From Diplonema papillatum (taxonomy: Eukaryota; Euglenozoa; Diplonemea; Diplonemida; Diplonemidae): 64,000 nucleotides of DNA. Position numbers and translations under genes: made by a program. Positions 18,930 through 29,750 of the stretch are shown here, piece by piece; position 1 is the stretch's first letter; each line of letters begins with the position of its first letter. The stretch covers positions 56,001 through 120,000 of the forward strand of contig JAPJBO010000436.1 in assembly GCA_030068145.1 (NCBI GenBank), given 5' to 3'. The notes beneath the pieces were generated by a model. The model saw nothing but the letters and a program-made list of their open reading frames with translations. It ran no database searches and was not told where the DNA came from.

Positions 18930-21900
18930 CCAATGTACTGCGACACACTGTAGCGGGTCACAACGTAAAGTGGCGCACAATGTTGAGTGGCACACGATCT
19001 AGCGGGTCACAACCCGGTTTGTGATACACGATGGAGGGTGACACACTGTGGCGGGTCACAATGTAGAGTGGCGCGCAATGTTGAGCGGCACACGATCTAG
19101 CGGGTCACAGCACGGTGTAGTTCGTGACACACGACAGAGGATGTCACACTGTAGCGGGGCACCATGTAAAGTGGCGCACAATGTTGAGTGGCAAACAATC
19201 TAGCGGGTCGCAGCACGGTTTAGTTTGTGACACACGATAGGGGGTGACACACTGTAGCGGGTCACAATGTATAGTGGCGCGCAATGTTGAGCGACACACG
19301 ATCTAGCGGGCAGCACGGTGTAGTTCGTGAAACACGGTAGAGGATGTCACACTGTAGCGGGGCACCATGTAAAGTGGCGCACAATGTTGAGTGGCACACG
19401 ATCTAGCGGGTCACAACACGGTTTGTGATACACGATGGAGGGTGACACACTGTAGCGGGACAATGTAGAGTGGCGCACAATGTTGAGTGGCACACGGTCT
19501 AGCGGGCCACAGCACGGTGTAGTTTGTGACACACGATAGGGGGTGACACACTGTAGCGGGTCACAATGTAAAGTGGCGCACAATGTTGAGTGGCACACGA
19601 TCTAGCGGGTCACAACACGGTTTGTGATACACGATGGAGGGTGACACACTGTAGCGGGGCAATGTAGAGTGGCGCACAATGTTGAGTGGCACACGATCTA
19701 GCGGGTCACAACACGGTTTGTGATACACGATGGAGGGTGACACACTGTAGCGGGGCACCATGTAAAGTGGCGCACAATGTTGAGTGGCACACGATCTAGC
19801 GGGTCACAACACGGTTTGTGATACACGATGGAGGGTGACACACTGTAGCGGGGCACCATGTAAAGTGGCGCACAATGTTGAGTGGCACACGATCTAGCGG
19901 GTCACAACACGGTTTGTGATACACGATGGAGGGTGACACACTGTGGCGGGTCACAATGTAGAGTGGCGCGCAATGTTGAGCGGCACACGATCTAGCGGGT
20001 CACAGCACGGTGTAGTTCGTGACACACGACAGAGGATGTCACACTGTAGCGGGGCACCATGTAAAGTGGCGCACAATGTTGAGTGGCACACAATCTAGCG
20101 GGTCGCAGCACGGTTTAGTTTGTGGCACACGATAGGGGGTGACACACTGTAGCGGGTCACAATGTAAAGTGGCGCACAATGTTGAGTGGCACACGATCTA
20201 GCGGGTCACAACACGGTTTGTGATACACGATGGAGGGTGACACACTGTAGCGGGGCAATGTAGAGTGGCGCACAATGTTGAGTGGCACACGATCTAGCGG
20301 GTCACAACACGGTTTGTGATACACGATGGAGGGTGACACACTGTAGCGGGGCACCATGTAAAGTGGCGCACAATGTTGAGTGGCACACGATCTAGCGGGT
20401 CACAACACGGTTTGTGATACACGATGGAGGGTGACACACTGTAGCGGGGCAATGTAGAGTGGCGCACAATGTTGAGTGGCACACGATCTAGCGGGTCACA
20501 ACACGGTTTGTGATACACGATGGAGGGTGACACACTGTAGCGGGGCACCATGTAAAGTGGCGCACAATGTTGAGTGGCACACGATCTAGCGGGTCACAAC
20601 ACGGTTTGTGATACACGATGGAGGGTGACACACTGTAGCGGGGCACCATGTAAAGTGGCGCACAATGTTGAGTGGCACACGATCTAGCGGGTCACAACAC
20701 GGTTTGTGATACACGATGGAGGGTGACACACTGTGGCGGGTCACAATGTAGAGTGGCGCGCAATGTTGAGCGGCACACGATCTAGCGGGTCACAGCACGG
20801 TGTAGTTCGTGACACACGACAGAGGATGTCACACTGTAGCGGGGCACCATGTAAAGTGGCGCACAATGTTGAGTGGCACACAATCTAGCGGGTCGCAGCA
20901 CGGTTTAGTTTGTGGCACACGATAGGGGGTGACACACTGTAGCGGGTCACAATGTATAGTGGCGCGCAATGTTGAGCGGCACACGATCTAGCGGGTCACA
21001 GCACGGTGTAGTTCGTGACACACGACAGAGGATGTCACACTGTAGCGGGGCACCATGTAAAGTGGCGCACAATGTTGAGTGGCAAACAATCTAGCGGGTC
21101 GCAGCACGGTTTAGTTTGTGACACACGATAGGGGGTGACACACTGTAGCGGGTCACAATGTATAGTGGCGCGCAATGTTGAGCGACACACGATCTAGCGG
21201 GCAGCACGGTGTAGTTCGTGAAACACGGTAGAGGATGTCACACTGTAGCGGGGCACCATGTAAAGTGGCGCACAATGTTGAGTGGCACACGATCTAGCGG
21301 GTCACAACACGGTTTGTGATACACGATGGAGGGTGACACACTGTGGCGGGTCACAATGTAGAGTGGCGCGCAATGTTGAGCGGCACACGATCTAGCGGGT
21401 CACAGCACGGTGTAGTTCGTGACACACGACAGAGGATGTCACACTGTAGCGGGGCACCATGTAAAGTGGCGCACAATGTTGAGTGGCAAACAATCTAGCG
21501 GGTCGCAGCACGGTTTAGTTTGTGACACACGATAGGGGGTGACACACTGTAGCGGGTCACAATGTATAGTGGCGCGCAATGTTGAGCGACACACGATCTA
21601 GCGGGCAGCACGGTGTAGTTCGTGAAACACGGTAGAGGATGTCACACTGTAGCGGGGCACCATGTAAAGTGGCGCACAATGTTGAGTGGCACACGATCTA
21701 GCGGGTCACAACACGGTTTGTGATACACGATGGAGGGTGACACACTGTAGCGGGACAATGTAGAGTGGCGCACAATGTTGAGTGGCACACGGTCTAGCGG
21801 GCCACAGCACGGTGTAGTTTGTGACACACGATAGGGGGTGACACACTGTAGCGGGTCACAATGTAAAGTGGCGCACAATGTTGAGTGGCACACGATCTAG

Positions 21901-22335
21901 CGGGTCACAACACGGTTTGTGATACACGATGGAGGGTGACACACTGTAGCGGGGCAATGTAGAGTGGCGCACAATGTTGAGTGGCACACGATCTAGCGGG
22001 TCACAACACGGTTTGTGATACACGATGGAGGGTGACACACTGTAGCGGGGCACCATGTAAAGTGGCGCACAATGTTGAGTGGCACACGATCTAGCGGGTC
22101 ACAACACGGTTTGTGATACACGATGGAGGGTGACACACTGTAGCGGGGCACCATGTAAAGTGACGCACAATGTTGAGTGGCACACGGTCTAGCGGGCCAC
22201 AGCACGGTGTAGTTTGTGACACACGATAGGGGGTGACACACTGTAGCGGGTCACAATGTAAAGTGGCGCGCAATGTTGAGCGGCACACGATCTAGCGGGT
22301 CACAGCACGGTGTAGTTTGTGACACACGATACACG
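18930..22335. repeat. 99-bp satellite array with higher-order structure
   Basis: About 34 copies of a unit of 95-103 bp contain GTGACACACTGTAGCGGGGC, GCGCACAATGTTGAGTGGCA, CACGATCTAGCGGGTCACAA and GGTTTGTGATACACGATGGA. Long blocks recur exactly: 19347-19761 at 21642-22056 (offset 2295 bp), and 19561-19761 also at 20157-20357 (offset 596 bp, six units). That indicates recent multi-unit duplication. Related, decayed motifs lie beside both SNU13 copies (22490-22760 and 26300-26500). No coding function. Confidence 0.95.
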
Positions 22336-22344
22336 GAGTCGGGT

Positions 22345-22460
22345 AGTGAAAGGGATGTAGACAGAACTACAGACTTTAACTACGGATAGACAATTTTGTA
22401 ACTGATGCGACCGACACCAAGAAAAGATTCGCTATGAATTTCGTGCTTGGCCCCCCACTT
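22345..22460 (+). repeat. dispersed repeat R1, partial copy
   Basis: Contains GGGTAGTGAAAGGGATGTAG, TTTAACTACGG, GCGACCGACACCAAGAA and a TTGGCCCCCCACT end, matching the 3' half of R1. It abuts the end of the 99-bp satellite. Confidence 0.7.
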
Positions 22461-22607
22461 TTGTTATAAAGTTCCGAGTGATTTCACTGAGAGGGTGATA
22501 CACTGTAGCGGGAGTGGCGCGCAATGTTGAATGGCACACGATATAGCGGGTCACAGCACGGTGTACTTTGTGACGGTAGAAGGTGACACAATGCGGAGAG
22601 CTTGTGA

Positions 22608-22636
22608 TGAATACCTTGATCGCGTCGAGACTGCGA
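22608..22636 (-). pseudogene. SNU13 exon-end fragment
   Basis: ATACCTTGATCGCGTCGAGA repeats the end of the SNU13 exon with its splice donor (SLDAIK then GTATT on the minus strand). The same string occurs at about 22792 and 26537 in the two full copies. Satellite-like DNA follows directly. It is a remnant of a third copy or a breakpoint scar. Confidence 0.6.
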
Positions 22637-23216
22637 CACGACATCGTATGCCTCTCTACATCGTAACCCAACAATTCAACGAGTGTCACACTACACTGCG
22701 ACACGACACATCGTGCTTCGACCCGCTAGATCGTGTGCCACTACCACCCTCAATCGTGACTCGCTGCAGCCACAGTACAATGAGTAAAATAATACCTTGA
22801 TCGCGTCGAGACTGCTGCTGAGCTTGTCTTCGCGGGACGTGATGATGGAGACAGCGATGACGTTACGGGAGACGCCGGCGGCTCTGCCGAGGGCAGCCTT
22901 CGACGGGACGAAGATGTACGGCACGTTCTTGTCCTCGCACAGCAGCGGCAGGTGCAGCAGGATCTCGATCGGGTTGCAGTCGCCCGCGAGAACGATCAGC
23001 TCCGAGATACCACGGTTCAGCGTCTTCGTGGCCTCGTTGGCACCTTTGCGCAGCATGCTGTAGTTGCCGGCTTGTGTGACCAAGTCGTAAAGACTCTTCG
23101 CGAGCTTGTCGTCCTTTGCGAGGGGCACTGCCTTGTCGGAAATGTCGGCCATTTTGTTGTTGGTACTTCGGAAGGAGGTGATGGGGGAAAGGTCTGACGT
23201 TTAACCATGCAGGCGG
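22627..23216. repeat. segmental duplication carrying SNU13 (copy 1; copy 2 at 26371-26965)
   Basis: About 590 bp are duplicated in direct orientation 3.7 kb apart. They cover the SNU13 exon, its donor, about 160 bp of intron and about 60 bp upstream (to CATGCAGGCGGAGAG). Differences are few: a handful of substitutions and small indels, including GTAACCCAACAATTC against GTGACCAGCGCGTAACAATTC. Downstream edges of both copies contain CGACACGACATCGTATGCCT and satellite-related motifs, which suggests repeat-mediated duplication. Confidence 0.9.
22796..23152 (-). CDS. SNU13: SNU13 / 15.5K (NHP2L1) copy 1, main exon
   Basis: Codons 1-119 run from [15 protein letters not shown] to SSLDAIK, then a GTATTATT donor in phase 0. 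The protein matches the L7Ae/15.5K family almost end to end: [17 protein letters not shown] (35-51) and [17 protein letters not shown] (66-82) are signature RNA-contact segments, and [10 protein letters not shown] (87-96) follows. SNU13 binds kink-turns in U4 snRNA, within the U4/U6.U5 tri-snRNP, and in box C/D snoRNAs, in the nucleus and nucleolus. The human protein has 128 residues, so only about eight C-terminal residues are missing, presumably on a small second exon that I could not locate. Copy 2 (26541-26897) encodes the same peptide; which copy is expressed is unknown. Confidence 0.9.
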
Positions 23217-23439
23217 AGAGTCACAGGATTTCTGCCCCCGAAGCAGTACGTTTTTCAATGAATCAACGCTCAAACGCATCGCGCGTGAGCGGGGAATGTA
23301 GGCTTTGAACAAACGCCCGATCACACCGGAGACCCAGAGTGACTTACTAAAATGCAGCCCAATCGATGACGGGGCTGAAGTGAACATTCACCTGCCCTTG
23401 TCTACAAGGTTGGTAAGATCATTCCTGTTGCAGGGCTAA

Positions 23440-23800
23440 CTTCGGGGAGTGTTTGTGCTGGTGGTAAAAGTTTCTCTAACAATCTTGCGGTGTGCAACAC
23501 GTGGTTCGGTATTGTCAGCACTTGGGATCCCTTCTGTTCTTCGGCTGGCAGCTTCGTCGAGCATTTCCTTCCGCTGGCGCTTCTGTAATAATACTCGACG
23601 TAGCTGCTTTGACTCCGCATGGAAGGGATGCAAACACAATCTGATTGTGTTCTTCGCTTACAACACCGTTTGTTGTTCACTCAGGACTTTGACCTGCTGT
23701 GTTTGTGGGTCTTGTGGGGTAGACCCGCATGACCTCACGTCCGTTCAACACGTGGTTCCGTAGTTACAGCACTTGGGATCCCTTCGTCACAGCCAGGACC
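23440..23800 (+). repeat. repeat block shared with 34195-34480
   Basis: AACACGTGGTTCGGTATTGT, TCAGCACTTGGGATCCCTTC and GGCAGCTTCGTCGAGCATTT (23499-23570), and CCGCATGACCTCACGTCCGT (23728-23747), recur at 34365-34480. That copy contains all these words in one stretch, so this locus looks internally duplicated. No gene recognised. Confidence 0.65.
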
Positions 23801-25480
23801 GTGATAAACACGCATATCCAGGGATTGGAATGAACCTGACACACCATGGTGCACTGTGATATGGCATGCAGATCCGGGGCAAAGGGTGCTTTCAGGTCCG
23901 TGGGTCTGCAAGTGCGCACATCCGTCATTGGTCATGCAGATCCAGTGCTGTTCACGTCTGTGGGTCGCCTGCAAGCGCGCGCATCCGCCATCGGAAAGCG
24001 AAGGAGAAAAGCGAGAAGAATGACAGTGACCGTTGATAACTTGCTCAGCGAGCGCGTGGGATAGAGTGTGCCTGTTGATCGCCCCCTCTTCTTCCTCTGC
24101 CCAAACTTTGCAAAGGACGAAGGGGGGGGGGGGGGGGGTGCGTGTATAGCGGGATACTCAGTGGTACTCAGGGGTGGGGACATGCCGTCGATGCAGCGGT
24201 GTCACTCTGGAACAAGGGGCTGCGTCCAATGTTTTGTCCAAACGTCAAGTTTCGTCATGCGAACCGCAGAAACGTGGGGGTCGAGCTGGCCCCGCTTTGG
24301 CAGGCACGCTCAACATAGAGCAGGAGGAGAGTGCACGGTTTGCCGCTGCGGGAGGTGCTTCGAAGGGGCCTCTGACGGCGGCGGCCCGCGCGAATCCCAG
24401 GCGATTCGCACGGGGATTGCGCATTCCCAAGAGAGTGAAAAAATAGCCCACTGTCTCCCATCCTTCCCACGCGACGTGGAGCCCAGCCCCTCAGAAAGCT
24501 GAGGGCCGAAAGCTGGAGGTAAGAAAAAGCGGTGTCACACCCGCGCGGAACTTACACTCGCGGCTCACCCGCTCGGCCGTGACTTCGGTGCCATTTCTTT
24601 AAACACGCGGGCGTGCAGTCTGCACCAGAAGCGCCAGGGTGCGTCCAGTCTCGCGCTGGATCTCGCCGTTGCTCCGGGAGAGTCTCCGCTGCGAGCAGTG
24701 TGCATAGAAGTCGATCTTTGAGTGCGTGAGCCTCCGAAGAAAGGTCCATCACACTAGTTCCAGGCTACTTAGCCCGGGTCTCTGGGTCGCGTCCCCCTCC
24801 TTCTCTTGGTCGCCTGGTCTTGCGTCTTGTTGGTCCGTCCGGGCTGGTCGCTTTGCGCTTCCCCTTCGTCTTGCATCACTTCGTCTTCACTGCGAGCAGT
24901 GTGCAGCCCTGCGCTGCCCACCTGTTGGTGCCCCTCTAACAATTGGCCCCTATATATGAGACGATGCCAAAAAAACCCCCCCCCCCCAGGGCCCCGCCCC
25001 TCCCCTTTGCACTAATAAAATACTTTACGACGTCCCCCCTTACTGGCCCCGAAACCCCATCTGGGCCCACTTGTGGGCCCTCTGAGGCCCCTTACCCTCC
25101 ACTTAACCCGCCAAAAACCGTTCAGGGCCCGGTTTCGGCCGCACAGACAGGGATTCGGGGCCGGCATACAGTATAGGATGACGTCAAAAAATGTTTTATT
25201 AGTGCAAAGGGGAGGGGGGTAGGACTGGGGAGCACCGTTGGAAAGGCCGGCACGTGATCGACTCAACTCCGTGACAAGCAGTCGGTCGGTTTCTGTGTTG
25301 AGAAAGAATGCGGAGCGGGCAGCTGCGGTTGATTCTTCGGTTGATTCTGGCCTCATGGGGGCGCAACACACACACGCACCCCTGCCGCCGCCTTCGGGCC
25401 GCGTTCGCCATCCTGTCGTGCTTATTGGGTGACTTCCTTCTCGATCGCGAGCTGTGCGTGTGTGTGGAATTCAATTATGG
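23800..25480. other. no recognised gene; short repeats and homopolymers
   Basis: A tandem pair with GCAGATCC(G/A)GGGC and GGTC(T/G)GC words lies at 23860-24000. G and C runs occur at 24121-24137 and 24977-24987. Several frames of 60-144 codons lack motifs, and two frames of similar length on opposite strands of 24180-24450 cancel each other as evidence. No RNA gene is seen. Confidence 0.45.
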
Positions 25481-25494
25481 GTAACCCCCCCCCC

Positions 25495-25800
25495 CCCCTG
25501 TTGCGGGGTATGGCCCACGCTTTTAGCATTCTCACGTCACAGCTGAGGTTCCTGCGGACTGCTCGCGGTGTCCACGCGGTGTTCGGAACTGCAACCTTGT
25601 TTGATCTAGGTGTGCTGCATGGCGCAGCATGTCGCCGGGGGTAGCCGTCGCCTTTTGCATGCGCTGCACCGAGGCGCATCATGCTTCGCACATCTCGCTG
25701 TCCCCTGTTGCGGAGTATGGCCCAGGCCGTAGGCTTCCTCACGTCACAGCTGACGCTGGTCGTAGTGACCACGCGCTGTTTGACAATGGCTCCCTGCTTC
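25495..25800 (+). repeat. diverged direct repeat pair (25500-25600, 25705-25800)
   Basis: TGTTGCGGGGTATGGCCCAC to CTCACGTCACAGCTGAGGTT resembles TGTTGCGGAGTATGGCCCAG to CTCACGTCACAGCTGACGCT about 205 bp downstream. The copies are clearly related but diverged. A run of 13 C precedes the first copy. No gene is recognised. Confidence 0.6.
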
Positions 25801-25944
25801 GTGTCTCGTGTGCTGTTGGATGCAACACACATGTATCCGGGGGGAGACATCTTCTTGTACACACGGAGCAGCGAGCTGAGTCGTGTTTCGAACACTTCGC
25901 TTTCCTATTTCCCGTTCGCTTCACTGTTGGCCGTGTGCCAGCTG

Positions 25945-26215
25945 TAGTATGAGGGTAGTATGAGGGTAGCAGGTATGCTTATACACTTTAACTACGGCTA
26001 GCCATGTTTGTAAGTGTTGCGACCGACACCAGTAAGAAATTCGCTTTCAATTTAGTCTTGGGCCCCCCACCGTTTTCTTTAGTGTTTCCGACGATGCCGA
26101 ATGGGCGTACAGATTGGGGTCTTTCGTCCTTTTGTTTGTTTGTCAAGTTCAGCTTCGTGCGTGCTTGTGGTGATGCATACTTTTGCTCTATTCCCGGTTC
26201 TCCCGGGTTTTGCCA
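25945..26215 (+). repeat. R1 copy followed by a repeat shared with 43420-43545
   Basis: 25945-26075 holds the R1 3' half (GCTTATACACTTTAACTACG, GCGACCGACACCAGTAAG, TTGGGCCCCCCACCG). It runs into 26085-26215, where GGCGTACAGATTGGGGTCTT, CGTCCTTTTGTTTGTTTG and CGGGTTTTGCCATCA resemble 43440-43545. The second repeat is therefore either an extension of R1 or a neighbour moved with it. Confidence 0.65.
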
Positions 26216-26540
26216 TCAGACAACAGTAAAGCCGTGTCACACTACATTATGGTTCCAATGCTCCACGCCACATTTTGTGTCATTGTACATTGTGTGCCAC
26301 CCTCGCGTCGTGCGCCGCTCCACATCGTGACCCGCTACAGTGTGCCACAATTCAATGGTGTCACACTACATTGCGACACGACATCGTATGCCTCTCTACA
26401 TCGTGACCAGCGCGTAACAATTCAACGAGTGTCACACTACACTGCGACACGACACATCGTGCTTCGACCCGCTAGATCGTGTGCCACTACCACCCTCAAT
26501 CGTGACTCGCTGCAGCCACAGTACAATGAGTAAATAATAC

Positions 26541-26897
26541 CTTGATCGCGTCGAGACTGCTGCTGAGCTTGTCTTCGCGGGACGTGATGATGGAGACAGC
26601 GATGACGTTACGGGAGACGCCGGCGGCTCTGCCGAGGGCAGCCTTCGACGGGACGAAGATGTACGGCACGTTCTTGTCCTCGCACAGCAGCGGCAGGTGC
26701 AGCAGAATCTCGATCGGGTTGCAGTCGCCCGCGAGAACGATCAGCTCCGAGATACCACGGTTCAGCGTCTTCGTGGCCTCGTTGGCACCCTTGCGCAGCA
26801 TGCTGTAGTTGCCGGCTTGTGTGACCAGGTCGTAAAGACTCTTCGCGAGCTTGTCGTCCTTTGCGAGGGGCACTGCCTTGTCGGAAATGTCGGCCAT
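26541..26897 (-). CDS. SNU13: SNU13 / 15.5K (NHP2L1) copy 2, main exon
   Basis: This copy encodes the same 119 residues as copy 1 with only synonymous differences visible, and keeps the same phase-0 GTATTATT donor. Conservation of the reading frame and peptide means either a very young duplication or selection on both copies. About 60 bp upstream the flanks diverge: here the DNA joins the inverted duplicate of 585-818. Any upstream regulatory element beyond 26965 is therefore not shared with copy 1. Biochemical role as for copy 1: kink-turn binding in U4 snRNA and box C/D snoRNAs. The final short exon was not located. Confidence 0.88.
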
Positions 26898-27249
26898 TTT
26901 GTTGTTGGTACTTCGGAAGGAGGTGATGGGGGAAAGGTCTGACGTTTAACCATGCAGGCGGAGAGCGGGGAGATTGCAAGAACGTGCTTGGAATGGGTAT
27001 GTGCTCAACACCGCACTGGTCCCGTCTGCGCCGTGTTTCGGTCCTTTAAGCCACGGACACATAAGGCGGACCAATAACAGCGCGGAACCTGAGTGTCTGC
27101 AGACAGGACTGCGGTGTGAGTCTGGTTTGTCAGGCGGCTGTTCGTAGCTCGTCGGCTTGTCACAGCCAGGACCACCCGTGCTACTAGAGCACAGGCGAAT
27201 CCGTCACGGGGAGAAGGCCCCTACAACCGTGTCTGAGCAAACACTTAAA

Positions 27250-28075
27250 AATGCGGAGAGCGGGAAGGGGGCTTCAAATCAAGAATGTCTGACCCGGCGC
27301 AAACTACTAGAGTGTAAGTTCGCTTAGCGATCCGGGGTGCTACAGTCTCCGGGTGACCGTTGGCCCTACCGTGTCTGCGGTAGTGGCAGTACGTGTGCTT
27401 GTGTTGCGTGTTGCCGACGATTCGATCATTTCTTTTTTTTTTTTTTTTGCGCGCGCTCTTTTTCGATGTGTTGTCGGGGATATTTGCCAGCGGCGAGTCT
27501 CCTCACACACCTGCATATGGCTCTTTCTTGCACTCCTCGACCCCCTTGGGGGCCAGTTCAGACTTCCGCTAGCAGAGATCCCAGGACCAAGGGCGAGGCT
27601 GCTACGGCCAGACTCCCCGCTTTTAGCTGCGAGCTACGAACTCGCAGGATTCGTAGTCGCCCCAGCAACCCACGCACCGCGTGCAACACGAAAACATGGC
27701 GCAAAAAGAACGGCCTGAGAAGAAGAAAAAGGGGGGGAAAGGCTGTGACCGAGAACAGAAGCGTGCAATGCTTTTTTGTGACAGGTTTGATGTAACGAGC
27801 GCGTTGGCCTCAACTTACGCGACCCACTATATGTGGGGATTTACACGTTCTACAATAACATGTGAAAAGACACAACACGCAATCACGTGTTTAATACAGT
27901 GAAAAAAACGCGTGGGCACACTGTTATGTCGCACGTTAGTTATCCCCAGCGTTTTTTATTTTTATTTTTTGAGGTTTAAAGGTCTGGTGCCATTTCCGCA
28001 ACAAGTGGTTCGTAGGTTTGTGGGAGTGGAAGGGGGATGCTGTGTTTTCTCAGAAATAGACAGGCGGCTTCGTTT
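27250..28075. other. no recognised gene; poly-T and AG-rich spacer
   Basis: A poly-T run lies at 27431-27449 and an A/G-rich block at 27715-27745. GTCTCCGGGTGACCGT near 27347 recurs at 12211, 3197 and, altered, at 35339. A frame of 152 codons (27337-27795) has low-complexity composition and no motif. Confidence 0.4.
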
Positions 28076-28310
28076 TAGCGTTCATTGTGGTTTAGAGGTT
28101 CGGTGTTTTAGGGTCTCCGGTTGACCATTGAGGCTGTGAGGCGGGTAGTATGAGGGAAATAGGTATGATTATACACTATAACTACGGCTAGCCAAGTTTG
28201 TAAGTGCTGCGACCGACACCAAGAGGAAATTCGCTTTGAATTTAGTTTTAGTTTTAGCTAGCTTGAGCTTAAGCTTAAGCTCAAGCTTAAGCTTAAGCTA
28301 GCTTTGTTTG
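28075..28310 (+). repeat. dispersed repeat R1 with an AAGCTT palindrome cluster
   Basis: 28075-28245 is a long plus-strand R1 copy: GTTTAGAGGTTCGGTGTTTT, AGGGTCTCCGGTTGACCATT, GGCTAGCCAAGTTTGTAAG, GCGACCGACACCAAGAGGAA. Immediately after lies an almost perfect palindrome of iterated AGCTTAAGCTT and GAGCTTAAGC words (about 28250-28305), then TTTGTTTGTGGCGTGCCGGT, another dispersed word. Confidence 0.75.
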
Positions 28311-28513
28311 TGGCGTGCCGGTTGATCGACTTCTCCCGCGTGTTTTCCTTTCGAGGGAACTTCGCCAGAAATGACCAGCAACTTTTTCATGAACCGCCAG
28401 AATGACCCACCCATATTTCAGAAATTTTCGAAATCGGCCAAGATTTTTTCGTCACCGTATCCGCAGCCCCTGACCAAGAAGCCAGGAAAGTTGCTCCGCA
28501 GCCCGTTGGCAGC

Positions 28514-28632
28514 TAGTCTTTCGCCCCTATACCCAGCTTCGACGAGCGATTTGCACGTCAACACCGCAACGGGCCTTCACCAGGGTTTCCCCCGGCTTCG
28601 TCCTATCCAGGCATAGTTCACCATGTTTCGGG
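28514..28632 (-). pseudogene. 28S (LSU) rRNA fragment
   Basis: The minus strand reads CCCGAAACATGGTGAACTAT, GCCTGGATAGGACGAAGCC, GGGGGAAACCCTGGTGAAGG, CCCGTTGCGGTGTTGACGTG, CAAATCGCTCGTCG and GGGTATAGGGGCGAAAGACT. This is the conserved LSU segment at the start of domain II. The first 60 bp overlap, in rRNA coordinates, the end of the fragment at 33495-34062, so the two come from different rDNA copies. Only about 120 bp are present, so it is a fragment. Confidence 0.88.
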
Positions 28633-28859
28633 TAACGATCCCAGTTTTCTCGACGCGAAAACGCACCGGTGTTGTGTGTGGCTACATGATTTCTTCGTCG
28701 GCGTTGAGCCTCCTGAAGGGATTCGTCGAAGGAAAAAAAACAAAGAGCCGGCGAACTACCCTCTTCGCGAGAAAGCCCTCCTGAGGCCCGCCAACGCCTA
28801 GCGCAGATTGGCATAATCAGGACTTGCCTGCCGCAATGGCTTCCAAGATCGCTGCATGG

Positions 28860-29740
28860 CTTCACGCGGCGGAAAGCCTAGACACACAGGTAGGCGCGCT
28901 GCTGTGTACGTGCGCAAAGCTCACGCCCAGACGTTTGTCGCTTCTGTGACCCAGCTAGTGAAGTCAGTAGTCCGAATAAACGGGGCATCTTACTGCCACT
29001 TCGGCAACCAACGACTTCGCAGAAGGATGCCACGGGACTCTGTCATCTCTGAGCAGCCGTCTGCGGCTTAGCAATCCCTATCGGATTGCATCGCTTACTG
29101 CACACAACTCTGATACCGCTCGGAAGCTTTTCGACGACACCTTCCCGGCTGACGAAGACCTTGATGAGGCAGGAGTTTCCAAGACTCCCTTCTGACCGAT
29201 CAGTGCCCCACGAGCGCTATAGGGCACAAACCATGTCTCTGGTTGAGCCAAGCCACGGAAGCTGCTTCGTCCGGCCCCCTTCGCGTCAGCAGACGAGCTC
29301 CAGCTCCCTCATCAGGGCATCCCAGTTGAAGATCGCCGGGGAAATATGGTTGCAGCCATCCAATCTCGCGGCTTTCCATTTCGCCCCCGGCAAAGAGAGC
29401 ATGCCAGGAGTAACGGTGCACAGACGACTTCTTGCTTTCTTGTGTAACCCTGGTGACCAAAAATACGCGTGGTGTGCTCCCGTGCCCCCTCCAAGAATGC
29501 GTATGTCTTCCCACGTGACAAACGGTGGCGTTTTGACAAACGGTGGCACCAAACGGGCACGTTTTTTTTTTATTTGTGCTCGAGCACAGCTTTGAAGCCC
29601 TGCGGAGACCATCCAGGTCTTTATTTCATGTTTTTCCCGGGGTTTGCCCTGGGGTATGTAGTCATGGGCTCGTGCACGCGCGTTTTTCGCCTTAGAAAAA
29701 AAATACCCCAATGGGACACTTTTTTGCCTTAGTTTGACCC
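28860..29740. other. no recognised gene; coding-like composition
   Basis: Plus 29086-29595 (169 codons) and several minus frames cross this interval without known motifs. Poly-T occurs at 29564-29575. The region lies between an LSU fragment and the hAT element. It could hold a decayed gene, but I cannot support one. Confidence 0.35.
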
Positions 29741-29750
29741 CCCCCTAGGG

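Noticed and set aside
19347-22288. Repeated minus-strand frames of 65-90 codons in the 99-bp satellite
   Set aside because: They recur exactly with the satellite period and cover no more than two or three monomers. Satellite DNA explains them.
18930-22335. CRISPR-like array
   Set aside because: Repeats are contiguous without unique spacers, units are 99 bp, and the genome is eukaryotic.
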